Assembly (NCBI RefSeq): GCF_003932855.1
Contig: NZ_RQYZ01000006.1
Coordinates: forward strand, 1 to 64,000
Reading direction: 5' to 3'
DNA: 64,000 nt
DNA from: Tessaracoccus sp. OH4464_COT-324
GTDB taxonomy: Bacteria; Actinomycetota; Actinomycetes; Propionibacteriales; Propionibacteriaceae
In this document: one piece after another, positions 1 through 8,973 of the stretch
How the letters are laid out: each line of letters begins with the position of its first letter
Position numbering within the stretch: the stretch's first letter is position 1
Translations under genes and position numbers: made by a program
Notes under the pieces: generated by a model
Told to the model about the DNA's origin: nothing
The model's input: only the letters and a program-made list of their open reading frames with translations
Database searches by the model: none

Positions 1-2
1 CC

Positions 3-1319
3 CGTACCGGCAGCGGCTACCGCATCTCTGACTACCTGCTAGACCGCGACGAGCTGCCCACCACAACAACCGACTCCCTCTGGGAGGCCGCATGCGAACT
101 CGCCACCCCCGAGGAGGCCTTCGCTATCGGTTTCTGGGCCTACGAGGCCGGCCGCACCCGCGAGGCCGAAACCTGGTGGCGCAAAGCCGCCGAGCAAGGC
201 AACACCACAGCCATGTTCAACCTCGGCGTCCTGCTTGAGGAGCAGGGCCGCGTCGGTGAGGCCGAAGGCTGGTACGCGAAGGCCGCCGGGCAAGGTAACA
301 CCGGCGCCATGATCACCCTCGGCGTCCTGCTTAAGGAGCAGGGCCGCGTCGGTGAGGCCGAAGGCTGGTACGCGAAGGCCGCCGGGCAAGGTAACACCGG
401 CGCCATGATCATCCTCGGCGTCCTGCTTAAGGAGCAGGGCCGCGCCGACGAGGCCGAAGGCTGGTACGCGAAGGCCGCCGAGCAAGGGCACACCGATGCC
501 ATGGTTAACCTCGGCGTCCTGCTCCACGAGCAGGGCCGCGTCGGTGAGGCCGAAGGCTGGTGGCGCAAGGCTGCCGAGCAAGGGCACACCGATGCCATGG
601 CCGGCCTCGGCGTCCTGCTCCACGAGCAGGGCCGCGTCGGTGAGGCCGAAGGCTGGTGCGCGAAGGCTGCCGAGCAAGGCCACACCGACGCCATGAACAA
701 CCTCGGACGCCTGCTCCACGAGCAGGGCCGCGTCGGTGAGGCCGAAGGCTGGTACACCAAGGCCGCCGAGCAAGGCCACACCACCGCCATGGTTAACCTC
801 GGCGTCCTGCTCCACGAGCAGGGCCGCACCGAGGAGGCCGAAACCTGGTGGCGCAAGGCCGCCGAGCAAGGCAACACGGACGCCATGGCCGGCCTCGGCG
901 TCCTGCTCCACGCGCGGGGCCGCACCGAGGAGGCCGAAACCTGGTGGCGCAAGGCCGCCGAGCAAGGCAACACCACAGCCATGGTTAACCTCGGCGTCCT
1001 GCTCCACGCGCGGGAGCGCGCGCTCGAAGAGATGCGGGGCACGGCCGCGCGGTTGGGCCACGTCGTCGAAGCGAACGCCCTCGACCGGCTGCTCAAACAG
1101 CGGGGCCGGGCCGCCGACGCCGAAGGCTGGTGGCGCAGGGCCGCTGAGCTGGGCCACGTCGACGCCATGTACCGGCTCGGCTGTCTCTGGCTGGCCAGGG
1201 GAGACTCGGCCGAGGCGCGGGGCTGGCTGCAGAAGGCGGCGGACGAGGGCCACGAGGAGGCCGCCCGGCTGCTCACCCGGCTGGAGCAGCCTGAGGCCGA
1301 CCAGCCCGACGAAGAGTAG
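3..1319 (+). CDS. Sel1-like repeat protein, 5' end outside window
   Basis: The frame is open from the first bases of the window, so the N-terminus is missing and 438 codons are visible. The visible protein is a string of 32-residue Sel1/TPR-like helical hairpins with the core pattern LGVLL-EQGR-EAE-W-KAAEQG-T-AM. About ten copies are well preserved, and degenerate units follow from about residue 340. Sel1 repeats are known protein-protein interaction solenoids. There is no catalytic domain in the visible part, so function is unknown. The first Met of the visible part (213) lies inside a repeat and is not a plausible start, because repeat sequence continues upstream of it. The tail ends in an acidic stretch. 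The next gene, birA, has its own promoter 70 bases on, so this is the last gene of its unit. Confidence 0.85.
   Translation, partial: RTGSGYRISDYLLDRDELPTTTTDSLWEAACELATPEEAFAIGFWAYEAGRTREAETWWRKAAEQGNTTAMFNLGVLLEEQGRVGEAEGWYAKAAGQGNTGAMITLGVLLKEQGRVGEAEGWYAKAAGQGNTGAMIILGVLLKEQGRADEAEGWYAKAAEQGHTDAMVNLGVLLHEQGRVGEAEGWWRKAAEQGHTDAMAGLGVLLHEQGRVGEAEGWCAKAAEQGHTDAMNNLGRLLHEQGRVGEAEGWYTKAAEQGHTTAMVNLGVLLHEQGRTEEAETWWRKAAEQGNTDAMAGLGVLLHARGRTEEAETWWRKAAEQGNTTAMVNLGVLLHARERALEEMRGTAARLGHVVEANALDRLLKQRGRAADAEGWWRRAAELGHVDAMYRLGCLWLARGDSAEARGWLQKAADEGHEEAARLLTRLEQPEADQPDEE
213..1076 (+). repeat. 96-bp tandem DNA repeat (nine units)
   Basis: Near-identical 96-bp units begin at the ATG codons at 213, 309, 405, 501, 597, 693, 789, 885 and 981. 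Each encodes one 32-residue Sel1 hairpin. Identity holds at synonymous positions as well (the stretches coding LGVLL and EQGR are almost invariant), which implies recent unit duplication or gene conversion rather than ancient repeat divergence. The array therefore is likely to vary in copy number between strains. Confidence 0.9.
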
Positions 1320-1386
1320 GGCCCGCCCGCGCCCCAACCGCGCCCGCGAGCCTCGTCGGCCGCAATCCTTGGGCGGACGGGTGGGA

Positions 1387-1392
1387 TAGGGT
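1387..1392 (+). promoter_or_regulatory. Leaderless -10 box of birA
   Basis: TAGGGT lies six bases before the GTG start at 1399 and no Shine-Dalgarno sequence is present. This is the standard actinobacterial leaderless arrangement (TANNNT, then about 6-7 nt to the start codon, which is also +1). The call is an inference from spacing and motif. Confidence 0.65.
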
Positions 1393-1398
1393 CTTCTC

Positions 1399-2187
1399 GT
1401 GTTCGATACCCGCCCTGACCCCGAGGCCATTTCGGGCCTGCTTCCCGGCCACACGATGTTCGGCCCGATCCGCGTCGTCGACTCCACCGGGTCAACGAAC
1501 AGCGACCTCGCGCAGGCCGCGCGCGCGGGCGCCGCGCCGGGGCAGGTGCTGATCGCCCGAGAGCAGACATCGGGCCGCGGGCGGCTCGCCCGGCAGTGGG
1601 TGAGCCCCGCCGGCCGCTCGGTCTCCCTGTCGGTGCTGCTCGCCCCCCGGGCCGAGCCCAAGGACTGGGGGTGGCTCTCGCTGCTGACGGGCCTGGCCGT
1701 GCGGGCGGCCCTGGCGGGGCTGGCCCCCGCCGGCGTCCAAGTGACGCTGAAGTGGCCGAACGACGTGCTGATCGACGGGCGGAAGGTGTGCGGGATCCTC
1801 TCGGAGCGTCTGGAGCAGCAGGGGCGGGCGCTGGCGGTCGTCGGCCTGGGCATCAACCTCACCCTCACCGAGGAACAGCTGCCGGTGCCCAACGCGACGT
1901 CGCTCGCCATCGCCGGGTACTCGACGAACGCCAACGACGTGGTGGCCGGGGTGCTCAACGCATTCGAGCGCTACTACCGGAAGTGGGAGGCCAGCTCAAC
2001 GCTGCGCGACGACTACCTCGCGCAGTGCTCCTCCATCGGGGCGGAGCTGACGATCACCCCCACCGGGGGCGCCCCGCTACCCGGGGTGGGCCACGGCATC
2101 GCCGCCGACGGCTCCCTGGAGGTGCGCACCGCCGACGGCATCCGCTCCTTCGCGGTCGGCGACGTGGTGCACGCCCGGCTGGCGTGA
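1399..2187 (+). CDS. birA: Biotin--[acetyl-CoA carboxylase] ligase BirA
   Basis: The enzyme activates biotin as biotinyl-AMP and attaches it to the lysine of biotin carboxyl carrier domains in the cytoplasm. The 262-residue protein has the family signatures: the biotin/ATP loop GRGR at residues 59-62, the KWPNDV motif near residue 118 with the following GRKVCGILSE strand, and a small C-terminal SH3-like domain. There is no N-terminal helix-turn-helix, so it is a class I (non-repressor) BirA. The GTG start follows a leaderless -10. A likely client is the single-chain carboxylase at 44096-49540, whose carrier motif is visible. Downstream are a PH-domain protein and purK, the conserved actinobacterial order. 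Confidence 0.95.
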   Translation: MFDTRPDPEAISGLLPGHTMFGPIRVVDSTGSTNSDLAQAARAGAAPGQVLIAREQTSGRGRLARQWVSPAGRSVSLSVLLAPRAEPKDWGWLSLLTGLAVRAALAGLAPAGVQVTLKWPNDVLIDGRKVCGILSERLEQQGRALAVVGLGINLTLTEEQLPVPNATSLAIAGYSTNANDVVAGVLNAFERYYRKWEASSTLRDDYLAQCSSIGAELTITPTGGAPLPGVGHGIAADGSLEVRTADGIRSFAVGDVVHARLA

Positions 2188-2199
2188 CAGACTGCTGCC

Positions 2200-2706
2200 A
2201 TGTCTTTCAACGAACGCCACCTCGGCGAGGGCGAGGTCATGGTCCTCAAACTGAGGGAACACCCGAAGCGGCTGTTCTGGCCGATCATCCTGCTGATCCT
2301 CCTGGGCGCGGGCACCGGGGCTGCCATCGGCTACCTGCCCGAGAACTGGGCCCCGTGGGGGAACTATGCGGTGATCGGGGTCGCGCTCGCGCTGTTCCTC
2401 GTCTTCGTGTTCTGGCCGTGGCTCAAATGGATGACGACGACGATCGCCATCACGGACCGGCGCATCATCACCCGCAGCGGCATCGTGAACCGCAAGGGGC
2501 ACGACCTGCCGCTCAGGCGAATCAACAACGTCAACTACGACAGAGACCTGGTCGACCGGATCTTCGGGTGCGGAACCCTGACGATGGAGACGGCCGCCGG
2601 GCAGCCGCTCGAACTCCACGACATCCCGAACGTCGAGCGAGTGCACGTCGCCATCACCGACCTGCTGTTCCGCGACGGCCCGGACGGCGATCCGCAGGGC
2701 GAATGA
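2200..2706 (+). CDS. PH-domain (bPH2/YdbS-like) membrane protein
   Basis: The 168-residue protein has a short basic N-terminus, two closely spaced hydrophobic segments (about residues 26-46 and 51-70), then a soluble domain beginning with the bPH2-type pattern IAITDRRIITRSGIVNRKGHDLPL. Bacterial PH-like membrane proteins of this type are widespread and mostly uncharacterised; they are thought to act at the cytoplasmic face of the membrane. The position between birA and purK is conserved in actinobacteria (the Rv3278c position in Mycobacterium). It starts 12 bases after the birA stop; CAGACT six bases before the ATG resembles a weak leaderless -10. Confidence 0.8.
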   Translation: MSFNERHLGEGEVMVLKLREHPKRLFWPIILLILLGAGTGAAIGYLPENWAPWGNYAVIGVALALFLVFVFWPWLKWMTTTIAITDRRIITRSGIVNRKGHDLPLRRINNVNYDRDLVDRIFGCGTLTMETAAGQPLELHDIPNVERVHVAITDLLFRDGPDGDPQGE

Positions 2707-2721
2707 CCCGCCGACTCGCAG

Positions 2722-2727
2722 TAGAGT
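2722..2727 (+). promoter_or_regulatory. Leaderless -10 box of purK
   Basis: TAGAGT is followed by six bases and the GTG start at 2734; there is no ribosome binding site. The leaderless call is inferred from motif and spacing. Confidence 0.65.
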
Positions 2728-2733
2728 CGGGCC

Positions 2734-3882
2734 GTGCGCTATTCAGTAGGGATCGTTGGCGGCGGGCAACTCGCCCGGATGATGCAGCAGGCAGCCATTT
2801 CGTTGGGCATCGACGTGCGGCTGCTGGCCGAGGGGCCCGAGGTCTCCGCGGCCCAGGTGGTGCCGGACACCACGGTCGGCGACTACACCGACCTGGCGGT
2901 GCTGCGTGAGTTCGCCTCCGCCTGCCAGGTGCTCACCTTCGACCACGAGCACGTGCCCACCCAACACCTGACCCAGCTCGACACCGAGGTGCGGCCCGGG
3001 CCGGAGGCGCTGCGCTACGCCCAGGACAAGGCGGACATGCGGCTCAAGATGCGCGAGCTGGGGGTGCCCTGCCCGGAGTTCGTGATCTGCGCGAGCCCCG
3101 ACGACGCGGTCGAGTTCGGCGAGCGGCTCGGCTGGCCCATCATCCTCAAAACCTCCCGCGGCGGCTACGACGGCAAGGGGGTGTGGCGTGTGCACGGCCC
3201 GGAGGAGGTGGCCGAGGTATTCGCGCACAAGCCGGAGGCCTCCGCGGGCAAGCCGGTGCGCGTCGTCGCGGAGGAATACATCGACTTCGTCCGCGAGCTG
3301 TCGGCGCTCGTGGTGCGCTCCGCCTCGGGCCAGGTGGTGGCCTACCCCATCTCCGAAAGCGTCCAGCGCGACGGGATCTGCGTCGAAACCACCACCCCGG
3401 CGCCCGGGCTCGACCCCGAGGTCGCCGCAGAGCTACAGGCCAGGGCGATCCTGGTGGCCCAGTCGCTGGGCACGGTCGGGGTGCTGGCCGTCGAGCTGAT
3501 GGAGGCGCCCGACGGGCGCGTCCTGGTCAACGAGCTGGCCATGCGGCCACACAACACGGGCCACTGGAGCATCGACGGCGCGGTCACCAGCCAGTTCGAC
3601 AACCACATCCGGGCGGTGCTGGATCTGCCCCTGGGCGCCCCGGACCTCACCGCAGAGGTGGTGGTGATGGCGAACGTGCTGGGCGGCGGCGAGCAGGACC
3701 TGACCGGCGCGCTGCAGCACGTCTACGCGCGCGACCGGATGGCCCACGTCCACCTCTACGGCAAGGAGGTGAAGCCGGGCCGCAAGGTCGGCCACGTCAC
3801 CTGCACCGGTTTCGAGCTCGACGACGTACGCCGCCGGGCTCGGCACGCGGCAAACTATCTGATGGGAGTGAAAGATGACTGA
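2734..3882 (+). CDS. purK: 5-(carboxyamino)imidazole ribonucleotide synthase PurK
   Basis: PurK uses ATP and bicarbonate to carboxylate AIR to N5-CAIR in purine synthesis. The 382-residue ATP-grasp protein starts with the Rossmann-like [13 protein letters not shown] loop (residues 4-16). It shows the ATP-grasp core ([14 protein letters not shown] near residue 140), the glutamate-rich segment [13 protein letters not shown], and [26 protein letters not shown], which carries the metal and substrate ligands. Length is normal for the family. The first codon is a leaderless GTG. The stop overlaps the start of purE by eight bases, so the two enzymes of consecutive steps are translationally coupled. 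Confidence 0.97.
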   Translation: MRYSVGIVGGGQLARMMQQAAISLGIDVRLLAEGPEVSAAQVVPDTTVGDYTDLAVLREFASACQVLTFDHEHVPTQHLTQLDTEVRPGPEALRYAQDKADMRLKMRELGVPCPEFVICASPDDAVEFGERLGWPIILKTSRGGYDGKGVWRVHGPEEVAEVFAHKPEASAGKPVRVVAEEYIDFVRELSALVVRSASGQVVAYPISESVQRDGICVETTTPAPGLDPEVAAELQARAILVAQSLGTVGVLAVELMEAPDGRVLVNELAMRPHNTGHWSIDGAVTSQFDNHIRAVLDLPLGAPDLTAEVVVMANVLGGGEQDLTGALQHVYARDRMAHVHLYGKEVKPGRKVGHVTCTGFELDDVRRRARHAANYLMGVKDD

Positions 3883-4372
3883 ACCGCTGGTCAGCATCGT
3901 GATGGGTTCGGACTCCGACTGGCCGACGATGCAGGCGGCCGCGGAAGCGCTGGCGGAGTTCGGAATCGCGTATGAGGCCGACGTGGTGTCGGCCCACAGG
4001 ATGCCGGAGGCCATGGTGGCTTTCGGGCGAGCCGCGCACGAGCGGGGCATCAAGGTGATCATCGCGGGGGCGGGGGGAGCCGCCCACCTGCCGGGCATGC
4101 TGGCGGCGCTGACCCCGCTGCCGGTGATCGGGGTGCCGGTGGCGCTGAAGCACCTGGATGGGATGGACTCGCTGCTGTCCATCGTGCAGATGCCCGCCGG
4201 CGTGCCGGTGGCGACGGTGGCCGTCGGCAACGCCCGCAACGCGGGGCTGCTGGCAGTGCGGATGCTGTCGGTGGGCGACGACGCGCTGGTTCAGCGGATG
4301 GTGGAGTTCCAGGCCAGACTGAACGAGGAAGCCCAGGCGAAGGGCGCGCGAGTTCGGGCCCACGGCGCCTGA
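3875..4372 (+). CDS. purE: N5-CAIR mutase PurE
   Basis: PurE converts N5-CAIR, the PurK product, to CAIR. The 165-residue class I protein shows the three conserved substrate-binding blocks: MGSDSDWP (residues 9-16), the SAHRMPEA block near residue 40 with the catalytic histidine, and [12 protein letters not shown] near residue 70. It overlaps purK by eight bases, and a strong hairpin terminator follows immediately, so purK-purE ends the transcript. It is complete and ordinary for the family. Confidence 0.97.
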   Translation: MTEPLVSIVMGSDSDWPTMQAAAEALAEFGIAYEADVVSAHRMPEAMVAFGRAAHERGIKVIIAGAGGAAHLPGMLAALTPLPVIGVPVALKHLDGMDSLLSIVQMPAGVPVATVAVGNARNAGLLAVRMLSVGDDALVQRMVEFQARLNEEAQAKGARVRAHGA

Positions 4373-4387
4373 ACCCAGGCAAAGAAC

Positions 4388-4428
4388 AACGGGGGTGGCC
4401 GCGGTATCACGCGGCCACCCCCGTTTTA
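4388..4428 (+). terminator. Rho-independent terminator after purE
   Basis: A perfect 16-bp inverted repeat (4388-4403 with 4410-4425) encloses a six-base loop and is followed by TTTT-containing sequence. It separates the plus-strand purE operon from the convergent minus-strand gene ending at 4447 and may act on both. Confidence 0.9.
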
Positions 4429-4446
4429 CTTGGGTTGACGGGCGGG

Positions 4447-6006
4447 TCAGCGGAAGGTGACGCGCAGCATGCCCTCGCTGGTTTGTCCGCTGGTCGAGTT
4501 GTACATGCCGATGGCCTCAATGGGGCGCAGGAACTCCTCGAAGCCGGACATGACTTGCGTGACCGTGGGGGTGCTGAGCAGCATCTCAACGTCGATATAG
4601 GCCACGCCCTGGCCGTCACCCGACACCGCCTTCTGATAGCGCTCGGCCTTGCCGAGCCCATCGGAGAAGGCCAGGGCCGGATCGATGTTGAAGCTGTAGA
4701 CGGCGCTTTCTCCCTGCTTGATCGCCTTGATTTCCACGCCGCTCATGAGCTGGCTCAAGTTCTGGATCAAGGTTCGGGCAATTTCCTCATGCTTGGCCAT
4801 GTCCGGCGTGTCCACCCGGAAGAGGAAGGCGCCGGTGGCTGGGTTGAATGAGATCGCGATGCGATCGCCCACGAGCGCGCTCAACTCCTCAGCATTCTTG
4901 ATGCCGAACCGTCCAAGCATTTCGCCCGTGGCGTTGTCGGCGGCCGCGAAGAACACCTCGGCGAATTCCTTCGGCAGGCTGAAGCCCAAGGCGATTGACG
5001 ACGAGTTGGGCAGGGCATCAACGATTTCCTTGACCTTCTTGCCCGACGACATCTCCTGGTCGGCCGTGGTGTTAGCCACCAGCTCCAGGGTGTTGGTGGC
5101 GACCCGCAGAGAAACCGTGCCGTGCGACTTCGCGTAGTTGACGCCGGTGGGCAGGGCTTGCAGCTGCCCCTGGGTCAGCTTCTCTGCCGCCGAGGTGCCG
5201 AACCACACCACCGCCAGGGAGTCGCTCTTCACGGCCTTCATGTCGGACTTGTACTCCGGGTTGTCCGTGAGCGCGCCGTCCTTGAGGTAGTTCGCGTCCA
5301 GGCTGCCCTTGTGCAGCACCAGCGTGCCGTTCTGGATGAGGTAGTCGCCCTCGGCCAGATGCTTCTTGGCGAACTCCTCGGCCTTGGCAGTGTCCGTGGT
5401 GGCCATCGCGATGATCGGCGCGATGTTGTCAGCGTCCGGGCCGGTCATGGCGACGGTGATCGCGTCGCCCAGCCACGGCTTGATCTCGCTCTCGTAATCC
5501 GGCATATCCCCGTCCGGGATGAGGCCGTAGACGAGTTCCTTGTAGTCGTTGGTCTCCGGGACATCAAGCCCGGGGAACTTCTTGGCGATGTCGCGCAGCG
5601 CCACCAGGTTGGAGGCTCCGGGATTGAGATTGAGTTCGACGGCGGCCACCACGTCCTTCGGGATCGCGGAGCTAGCAGCCGAGACGCTGCCGCCACCGAG
5701 GAAGTAGTTGGCCAGGAAGAAACCACCCACGCCGAGTCCGGCGACGCCCAGCACGCTGGCTGCGATAACGGGGGCCTTGGACTTCTTCTTCGCGGGCGCT
5801 GCGTTCTGGGGGTAGCCCTGCGGCGGCATACCGCCGGGGTGCTGCATGTGCGGACCCTGAGGGGCGGGGCCGGAGGGCTGCGACGGGAACTGGGGGCCCT
5901 GCGGGCCGCCCTGGGCCTGTCCGTAGGGGTCGGGGCCGTAGTTTCCACTTGGCTGAGGCGGCATGCCTTGGCCGGGTTGGGGGAAGTTCCCAGGGTGCTG
6001 GCTCAT
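4447..6006 (-). CDS. Membrane-anchored DUF3352-like protein with Pro/Gln-rich N-terminus
   Basis: The 519-residue protein begins with about 75 residues rich in Pro, Gln and Gly, then a lysine cluster (AKKKSK), one transmembrane helix (about residues 80-103) and a large extracytoplasmic domain starting SSAIPKDVVAAVELNLNP. That layout and the PxDvvaavxLNLnPG-type opening match the DUF3352 family, which has no established function. An internal pattern of paired alpha/beta repeats is suggested by GTLVLHKGSLDANYL and similar strands. A purine-rich Shine-Dalgarno sequence (GGAGAGG) precedes the ATG. The two neighbouring genes upstream are LCP cell-wall ligases, so an envelope role is plausible but not shown. 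Confidence 0.7.
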   Translation of the reverse strand: MSQHPGNFPQPGQGMPPQPSGNYGPDPYGQAQGGPQGPQFPSQPSGPAPQGPHMQHPGGMPPQGYPQNAAPAKKKSKAPVIAASVLGVAGLGVGGFFLANYFLGGGSVSAASSAIPKDVVAAVELNLNPGASNLVALRDIAKKFPGLDVPETNDYKELVYGLIPDGDMPDYESEIKPWLGDAITVAMTGPDADNIAPIIAMATTDTAKAEEFAKKHLAEGDYLIQNGTLVLHKGSLDANYLKDGALTDNPEYKSDMKAVKSDSLAVVWFGTSAAEKLTQGQLQALPTGVNYAKSHGTVSLRVATNTLELVANTTADQEMSSGKKVKEIVDALPNSSSIALGFSLPKEFAEVFFAAADNATGEMLGRFGIKNAEELSALVGDRIAISFNPATGAFLFRVDTPDMAKHEEIARTLIQNLSQLMSGVEIKAIKQGESAVYSFNIDPALAFSDGLGKAERYQKAVSGDGQGVAYIDVEMLLSTPTVTQVMSGFEEFLRPIEAIGMYNSTSGQTSEGMLRVTFR

Positions 6007-6078
6007 TACCTCTCCATTCGTTATAGGTGGCTTTCACTAGGATAGGGGTAAGGGGGATCAGTTCGGGGTGGAGCCGGG

Positions 6079-7407
6079 TCAGCGGAAGCGTTCCAGCTGG
6101 TCCAGGTCGCTCTTGGCGATGGCCTCGAACACCTGGGGGGCGGCCTTAGCATCCCAGATCATGGAAGATCCCGCCTTCGTTTTTGCGTTCGGGTCCGACA
6201 CGGGGACCGTCAACTCGATGCCGCTGCCGCTCCAACCGGAAACCAGGCCGGTGCCCGCGCTGAACAAAGCGCTCATTCCCGTGTTTTCCGTGCGGCGAAG
6301 AGTGGAGGCCACAGCAGCATTGACTCGCCAATAACGCACCGGGTTGATAAACGTCATTGGGTGGAGACTTTCTTTGACAATTTGGCCAAGAACTTCGCGC
6401 TGGCGCTCCATTCTTCCCAGGTCGCCGCGCGGGTCCTCTTTCCGCATCCGCGCATAGGCGAGAGCCGTTACCCCGTCGAGCCGCTGACAGCCTGCCGGGA
6501 TGTCCAAGTGGGAGTCCTGATCCTGCCAGGCCCGCTCGGGGCAGACTTCGATGCCACCCACCGCGTCCACGAGATCCGCCAGGCCGGCCATCCCGATCTC
6601 GACGTAGCCGTCAACTTTGATGCCGGTATTGGCCTCTACCGTCTGGATCAGCAGGCTCGGGCCACCGAATGCGTAGGCGGCGTTCAGCTTGTTCTTGCCT
6701 TTCCCGGGGATGTCGATGTAGGAGTCGCGCGGCAGGCTCAGCAACACCGACTTGCCGCTCGTCGAGGTGTGCAGCAGCAGCATCGAGTCCGTGCGCCGGC
6801 CCTCCGTCGAGCCGGTGCCCAGGCGGCGCTGCTCCTCGTCGGTCAGGTCATCCCGGGCATCGGAGCCCACCAGCAGCACCGTGGTGCCCGGCTGATCGGG
6901 CAGCGTGGAGGCGGCCTCCGGCAGCGTGCTGACGGTCAGGTAGGCGTAGATCGGCGCGCCGACCAGGTAGATGATCCAGGCAAGGAACAGCAACAGCAGG
7001 GTGCGCACCGGCCTGAACCGCCGTCGACGCCTCCTGCGGGTGGGGCGGCTCGACGGCGGCTCGGCGGCCGCGGGGCGCGTCGGCTGGGCGCTCGGGTACA
7101 CGGGCGGAGGGTGTCCGGGCTGCCCGGCGCCCGCGGCGGCTGGGTAACCGGACGGCACTGGGTACCCGACGCCGGTTGGGTGGGCGCCCGACGGCGGGTA
7201 GCCGCTGGGGGCTGGGTGGGCCCCCGAGGGCGGATAACCAGCGCCTTGCGGGGTTGCCTGGCCGACGCCGGGGCCCCAGGCGGGCTGCGCCGAACCCGGC
7301 TGCGGATAGTCGCCGGACGCGCCGTACTGCTCGGGTGTGGACAGCACCTTCGTCTCCTCCGTCTGAGGGTCCTGCCGATACAGCCAGCGCAAGTCTTCGT
7401 TGGTCAC
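6079..7407 (-). CDS. LCP (LytR-CpsA-Psr) family cell-wall ligase
   Basis: LCP proteins transfer lipid-linked glycans to peptidoglycan outside the membrane. This 442-residue protein has a long Pro/Gly-rich cytoplasmic N-terminus with repeated GYPPSGAHP elements, a basic patch (RPTRRRRRRRFR near residue 123) and one transmembrane helix (about 134-158). The LCP domain follows, with VLLVGSDARDD near residue 180, RRTDSMLLLH near 205, SLPRDSYIDIPGKGKNKLNAAYAFGG, and ALAYARMRKEDPRGDLGRMERQREV near 335, which carries the arginines of the pyrophosphate pocket. Its GTG start is leaderless and divergent from a second LCP gene at 7510. Confidence 0.93.
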   Translation of the reverse strand: MTNEDLRWLYRQDPQTEETKVLSTPEQYGASGDYPQPGSAQPAWGPGVGQATPQGAGYPPSGAHPAPSGYPPSGAHPTGVGYPVPSGYPAAAGAGQPGHPPPVYPSAQPTRPAAAEPPSSRPTRRRRRRRFRPVRTLLLLFLAWIIYLVGAPIYAYLTVSTLPEAASTLPDQPGTTVLLVGSDARDDLTDEEQRRLGTGSTEGRRTDSMLLLHTSTSGKSVLLSLPRDSYIDIPGKGKNKLNAAYAFGGPSLLIQTVEANTGIKVDGYVEIGMAGLADLVDAVGGIEVCPERAWQDQDSHLDIPAGCQRLDGVTALAYARMRKEDPRGDLGRMERQREVLGQIVKESLHPMTFINPVRYWRVNAAVASTLRRTENTGMSALFSAGTGLVSGWSGSGIELTVPVSDPNAKTKAGSSMIWDAKAAPQVFEAIAKSDLDQLERFR

Positions 7408-7413
7408 ACAGCA

Positions 7414-7419
7414 ATTCTA
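7414..7419 (-). promoter_or_regulatory. Leaderless -10 box of the minus-strand LCP gene
   Basis: On the minus strand TAGAAT is followed by six bases and the GTG start at 7407. No Shine-Dalgarno sequence is present. The leaderless call is inferred. Confidence 0.6.
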
Positions 7420-7509
7420 CGCGCCCGTTTTGAGCCTTACTCGGCGCGCCGCGTCCCCACAATAAACGCGAGGATTGAGACTGTGTGAACCAAGTCAGGA
7501 GGGCGAGGG

Positions 7510-8964
7510 ATGACTAATTCGTCGAGTGCGGGGAGTCACTGGCGTCGGGGGGCTGGTTTTCTGCTGCTCACGACATTTCTCCCCGGCGTCGTGCAGCGTT
7601 ACGCGGGTCATAGGGCGTTGGGAACAATCGCCCTGCGGGTGTGGGGCGTCGTCGTCGGCATTGTAGTGCTCCTCGGCCTGGCGTTGTGGCTGTTTCCCGG
7701 GCCCATCGTCGGGCTTCTCCTCAGCCCCGGGGTGGCCGGTGTCGCGCGCATCCTGCTCTGGGTGGTTTTCGTCGGCTGGCTAGTCATGATGCTGGATGCC
7801 TGGCGGCTATCCAAGCCCATGTCCATGCCACAGAACGCGCGACTGGGCATGACGATCGCGGTGGTGACGTTGGCCGCGACGGTCGGCTTCAGCGCCGCCT
7901 ATGTTTCGAGCCTCCTCGCGGCCGCCGCGAACGTCGCCCAAGTGCTGCCGGGCGGCGGAGAAACATCGGCCAAAGAGGGTCGGTTCAACGTTCTCCTGCT
8001 GGGGGTGGATGCGGCCGAGGACCGCGATGGTGTGCGCCCCGATTCCATCAACCTCGTCTCCATCGACGCGGAAACCGGCCGCACCGTCGTGTTCGGGCTA
8101 CCCAGGAACATGCAGCGGGTGCCGTTCGCCGAGGGTTCCCCCATGCGCAAAGCCTACCCGAACGGGTTCCACTGCCCCGACGACAAGTGCATGCTAAACG
8201 CGGTCTGGACAGCGGGGGAGGACCGCGCCGCGGAGTTCCCGGCCGACGTAAACCCGGGCTTGGAGGCCACCAAGGCCGCGGTCAGCGAGACCCTGGGGCT
8301 AGAGATCAACTACTACGCGCTGGTCGACATGAACGGTTTCGCCAAGATGGTGGACGCGCTGGGCGGCATCCAACTGGACATTAAGAAACGAATCCCCATC
8401 GGCGGCGGCAGCTCGCCGGTGAGCGGGCACATCGAGCCGGGTGAGGGCGTGCACCTGGACGGCTACCACGCCCTGTGGTTCGCGAGGTCGCGCATCGGGG
8501 CGGACGACTACGAGCGAATGCAGCGACAGAAGTGCGTGCTTTCCGCCATGTCGAAGCAACTCGACCCGCAGACCGTGGCGGACCGCTTCGTCGAGCTGTC
8601 CGAGGCGGGAAAGGACCTGCTGAAGACCGACGTGCCCGGCTCGGAACTGGTCAACCTGGTCTCGCTGGCCGCCAAAGGCAAGGATTTGCAGGTCGCCTCG
8701 ATCAACTTCTCCCCGCCGGTCATCGAACGCACCGCGAACCCCGACTTCCAGCTCATTCGGCGCCTGGTGCGGGAGCGGATCTCCGCAGCGGAACAGGCAG
8801 ACGAGGCCACGCCCGCGGCCGAAGCGCCCACGGAAAGCGCGCAACAGGATCAGCCGAAGCCCGCCCAGCCCGAGGACAAGGCAGGGCCCGACGAAACTCC
8901 TGAGCCCTACCAGCCGGCCGGAGCCGTCGAGGACCTCGAACAGGTCTGTTCGGTCAGCGGATAG
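7510..8964 (+). CDS. LCP family protein with polytopic N-terminus
   Basis: The 484-residue protein has an LCP domain (about residues 155-390) with FNVLLLGVDAAEDRDGVRPDS, GLPRNMQRVPF, the block MVDALGGIQLDIKKRIPIGGG and a catalytic-pocket stretch HALWFARSRIGADDYERMQRQKCVL. It is unusual in having about four hydrophobic segments (near residues 35-60, 62-85, 90-105 and 118-140) before the domain, where most LCP ligases have one. A charged, Ala/Pro/Glu-rich C-terminal tail follows. A good Shine-Dalgarno sequence (AGGAGGG) sits before the ATG. It probably attaches cell-envelope glycans to peptidoglycan; the substrate is unknown. The stop codon forms part of the next gene's -10. Confidence 0.9.
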   Translation: MTNSSSAGSHWRRGAGFLLLTTFLPGVVQRYAGHRALGTIALRVWGVVVGIVVLLGLALWLFPGPIVGLLLSPGVAGVARILLWVVFVGWLVMMLDAWRLSKPMSMPQNARLGMTIAVVTLAATVGFSAAYVSSLLAAAANVAQVLPGGGETSAKEGRFNVLLLGVDAAEDRDGVRPDSINLVSIDAETGRTVVFGLPRNMQRVPFAEGSPMRKAYPNGFHCPDDKCMLNAVWTAGEDRAAEFPADVNPGLEATKAAVSETLGLEINYYALVDMNGFAKMVDALGGIQLDIKKRIPIGGGSSPVSGHIEPGEGVHLDGYHALWFARSRIGADDYERMQRQKCVLSAMSKQLDPQTVADRFVELSEAGKDLLKTDVPGSELVNLVSLAAKGKDLQVASINFSPPVIERTANPDFQLIRRLVRERISAAEQADEATPAAEAPTESAQQDQPKPAQPEDKAGPDETPEPYQPAGAVEDLEQVCSVSG

Positions 8965-8967
8965 GCT
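8962..8967 (+). promoter_or_regulatory. Leaderless -10 box of glycosyltransferase gene
   Basis: TAGGCT begins with the TAG stop codon of the LCP gene and ends six bases before the ATG at 8974. The leaderless reading is inferred from motif and spacing. Confidence 0.6.
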
Positions 8968-8973
8968 CGGGTC

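Noticed and set aside
213-1076. Tandem repeats considered as a CRISPR array.
   Set aside because: Units are contiguous 96-bp coding repeats without spacers, and they encode Sel1 hairpins.
39-1958. Long minus-strand frame opposite the Sel1 protein and birA.
   Set aside because: It is the mirror of the 96-bp repeat array and of birA, both of which have clear family matches on the plus strand; its apparent repeats only reflect the DNA repeat.
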